A stretch of 64,000 nucleotides of DNA from an uncultured Clostridium sp. (lineage in GTDB: Bacteria > Bacillota > Clostridia > Lachnospirales > Lachnospiraceae), in the NCBI GenBank assembly GCA_938036545.1, contig CALHQJ010000010.1, positions 1 through 64,000 on the forward strand. The letters are read 5' to 3'. Positions 62,395 through 64,000 of the stretch are shown here, piece by piece; the stretch's first letter is position 1, and each line of letters begins with the position of its first letter. A program made the position numbers and the translations under genes. The notes beneath the pieces are model-generated. The model was not told where the DNA came from. It saw only the letters and a program-made list of their open reading frames with translations, and ran no database searches.

Positions 62395-63458
62395 TTCGAG
62401 GACGGGCGCCCCTGAGAGTCAGCTTTGGCGGAGGCGGCACAGACGTAGCCCCATTCTGCGAAGAGCAGGGCGGAGCCATTATTGGAAGCACCATCAATAA
62501 ATATGCATATTGTTCCATTGTACCAAGACAGGATGACCAGATTATCGCTCACTCTCTGGATTTTGATACAACGGTAAAATACAATACAAAAGAAAACTAC
62601 GTCTATGACGGCAAGCTGGATTTGGTAACAGCAGCGTTAAAGGCCATGGACATCCGTCAGGGCTGCGAGGTGTATTTACAGTGCGATGCACCTCCAGGTT
62701 CCGGTCTTGGAACATCTTCCACGGTTATGGTAGCTCTTTTGACTGCTATGGCCCGCTGGAAAGGCGTGGAGTTAGACAATTATGCACTGGCAGATTTGGC
62801 TTACCAGGTAGAACGTCTGGATTTGAAGATTGACGGCGGCTACCAGGATCAGTATGCAGCAGCATTCGGAGGCTTTAATTTTATTGAGTTTCACGGCCGC
62901 AACAATGTGGTAGTCAATCCTTTGAGAATCAAAAAAGACATTATCCATGAACTCCAGTACAATTTGCTTTTGTGCTATACCGGAAACATCCATGTTTCTG
63001 CAAATATCATCAAAGATCAGGTGAAAAATTACGAGAAAAAAGACGCCTTTGATGCAATGTGCGAGGTAAAGGCCCTGGCCTATGCCATGAAGGACGAACT
63101 GTTAAAGGGGAACCTGTACAGCTTTGGCAAGCTGTTAGATTATGGCTGGGAAAGCAAAAAGAGGATGAGCAGCAAGATTACCAATCCCCAGATTGACGAG
63201 CTGTATAATGAGGCGAAGAAAGCAGGGGCTTTGGGCGGAAAACTCCTGGGAGCAGGCGGCGGCGGTTTCCTGCTGATGTTCTGCCCGTATAATATCCGCC
63301 ATGTAGTAGCAGCCCGTATGGAAGCAGTGGGCGGTCAGGTAACAGACTGGAATTTTGAATTGAGAGGGGCGCAGAGTTGGATTACCAACGAGGACAGATG
63401 GCAGTATGATGCAGTCAAAGTCCATATGCCAAACGGAAATTATGAATTTCAATTATAA
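62388..63458 (+). CDS. hddA: GHMP kinase, D-glycero-D-manno-heptose 7-phosphate kinase-like (HddA)
   Basis: A 356-residue GHMP kinase. N-terminal RGRAPLRVSFGGGGTDVAPF, the ATP loop PPGSGLGTSST (about 101-111), and the C-terminal GGKLLGAGGGGFLLMF. The GGGTD start and the length match HddA rather than galactokinase or mevalonate kinase. It would phosphorylate heptose-7-phosphate at C1. It overlaps hddC by 7 bases. Confidence 0.85.
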   Translation: MVIRGRAPLRVSFGGGGTDVAPFCEEQGGAIIGSTINKYAYCSIVPRQDDQIIAHSLDFDTTVKYNTKENYVYDGKLDLVTAALKAMDIRQGCEVYLQCDAPPGSGLGTSSTVMVALLTAMARWKGVELDNYALADLAYQVERLDLKIDGGYQDQYAAAFGGFNFIEFHGRNNVVVNPLRIKKDIIHELQYNLLLCYTGNIHVSANIIKDQVKNYEKKDAFDAMCEVKALAYAMKDELLKGNLYSFGKLLDYGWESKKRMSSKITNPQIDELYNEAKKAGALGGKLLGAGGGGFLLMFCPYNIRHVVAARMEAVGGQVTDWNFELRGAQSWITNEDRWQYDAVKVHMPNGNYEFQL

Positions 63459-64000
63459 AACGGAAAAACGGCCGGTTATTTTTTTAGACAGAGACGGTAC
63501 GATTAATGAGGAAGTCAACTATCTGCACCGGCCGGAGGATTTAAAGATTCTTCCTGGGGCCGCAGAAGCCATCAGCCGGTTTAATCAGGCCGGTTTCCTG
63601 GTGATAGTCATTACCAATCAGGCCGGAATCGGAAGGGGATATTACACCCAGCAGGATATGGAAAAGCTGAATGAGTATATGAATCAGGTTTTGGCAGAAC
63701 AGGACGCCCACATTGATGGATTTTACTTCTGCCCCCATCATCCGGAGCATGGAATCGGGGAGTATAAGAAAGATTGTGACTGCCGAAAGCCTGGGATTGG
63801 AATGTTTCGCCAGGCAGAACAGGATTTTTCCATAGAAAAAGCCCATTCCTATATGATAGGAGACAAGCTGATCGATACCCAGGCCGGACACAACTATGGT
63901 GTTTCCTCCATTCTGGTAGGAACTGGATATGGAAAGGAACTATTTGAGACTCAGTGCCAGGGCAGACGAAGAACAACGGATTATGAGTATTATGCAGAAA
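63442..64000 (+). CDS. gmhB: D-glycero-D-manno-heptose bisphosphate phosphatase (GmhB), 3' end outside window
   Basis: The ATG at 63442 lies inside the last codons of hddA (17-base overlap) and the frame stays open to the window edge (186 codons seen). HAD motif I is FLDRDGTIN, motif II VITNQAGIGRG, and motif IV MIGDKLIDTQAG. The GmhB zinc loop is present (CPHHPEHG then CDCRKPG). It removes the 7-phosphate from heptose-1,7-bisphosphate. With hddA and hddC it completes the route to GDP-heptose from heptose-7-phosphate; GmhA (isomerase) is not in the window and may follow. Confidence 0.9.
   Translation, partial: MNFNYKTEKRPVIFLDRDGTINEEVNYLHRPEDLKILPGAAEAISRFNQAGFLVIVITNQAGIGRGYYTQQDMEKLNEYMNQVLAEQDAHIDGFYFCPHHPEHGIGEYKKDCDCRKPGIGMFRQAEQDFSIEKAHSYMIGDKLIDTQAGHNYGVSSILVGTGYGKELFETQCQGRRRTTDYEYYAE

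Overview
The window looks like chromosomal DNA from a spore-forming, anaerobic gut Firmicute of the Lachnospiraceae (Clostridium cluster XIVa) type. Reasons: a SipL-like SPOCS-LysM spore coat morphogenesis protein with a sigma-E-like promoter, a superoxide reductase-type protein, several PTS systems of lactose/cellobiose and mannose type, a VanW/G5 envelope protein, clostridial-style AGGAGG ribosome binding sites, and a mostly plus-strand gene layout. No species is claimed.

Layout. 0-2.4 kb: the 3' end of a repeat-rich surface protein with choline-binding-like repeats, then a convergent tyrosine recombinase. 2.5-13.7 kb: housekeeping genes (SipL-like protein, superoxide reductase-like protein, GIY-YIG, hemolysin III, RluA-type synthase, AI-2E/YtvI permease, AsnA, PHP phosphatase, S1 protein, small alarmone synthetase, Dtd, M18 aminopeptidase). 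13.8-18.1 kb: a trigger-factor-like lipoprotein, Xpt, a HAD phosphatase and an anchored metallophosphoesterase. 18.2-21.7 kb: a galacturonate/pectin locus in decay (intact uxaB behind two operators, then broken GH105, sugar epimerase and Rpn remnants). 21.8-27.2 kb: LytTR/DUF3021 pair, deacetylase, RarA, VanW protein, and queT behind a structured leader. 28-32.8 kb: an orphan HPr plus PTS IIA next to glycosylasparaginase, CutC, YitT and MurC. 32.8-36.3 kb: DnaD- and DnaI-like replication genes behind a DnaA-box cluster, then Prs. 36.3-41.8 kb: a complete RpiR-controlled beta-glucoside PTS operon. 42-47.5 kb: a large anchored protein of unknown function, MurA, and MetK behind a SAM riboswitch. 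47.6-54.5 kb: an AT-richer mannose-family PTS island with a LevR-like regulator and a serine hydrolase. 55-64 kb: a surface-glycan operon (Wzt-type ATPase, methyltransferase, three-domain glycosyltransferase, M42 peptidase) with GDP-heptose precursor genes (hddC, hddA, gmhB); gmhB runs off the end.

Four things stand out. (1) Two dense clusters of DnaA-box sequences, one inside the rluA-like gene and one just upstream of the dnaD/dnaI-like pair. (2) A dispersed palindromic repeat family sharing an AACNGTTCAGC terminus, in full-length, half and minimal forms. (3) A heptose-glycan operon built around a kinase-like/GT2/GT4 fusion. (4) A LevR-like regulator that has lost the sigma-54 contact loop, heading an AT-rich PTS and hydrolase island. 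All calls come from reading the sequence; no database search was possible.
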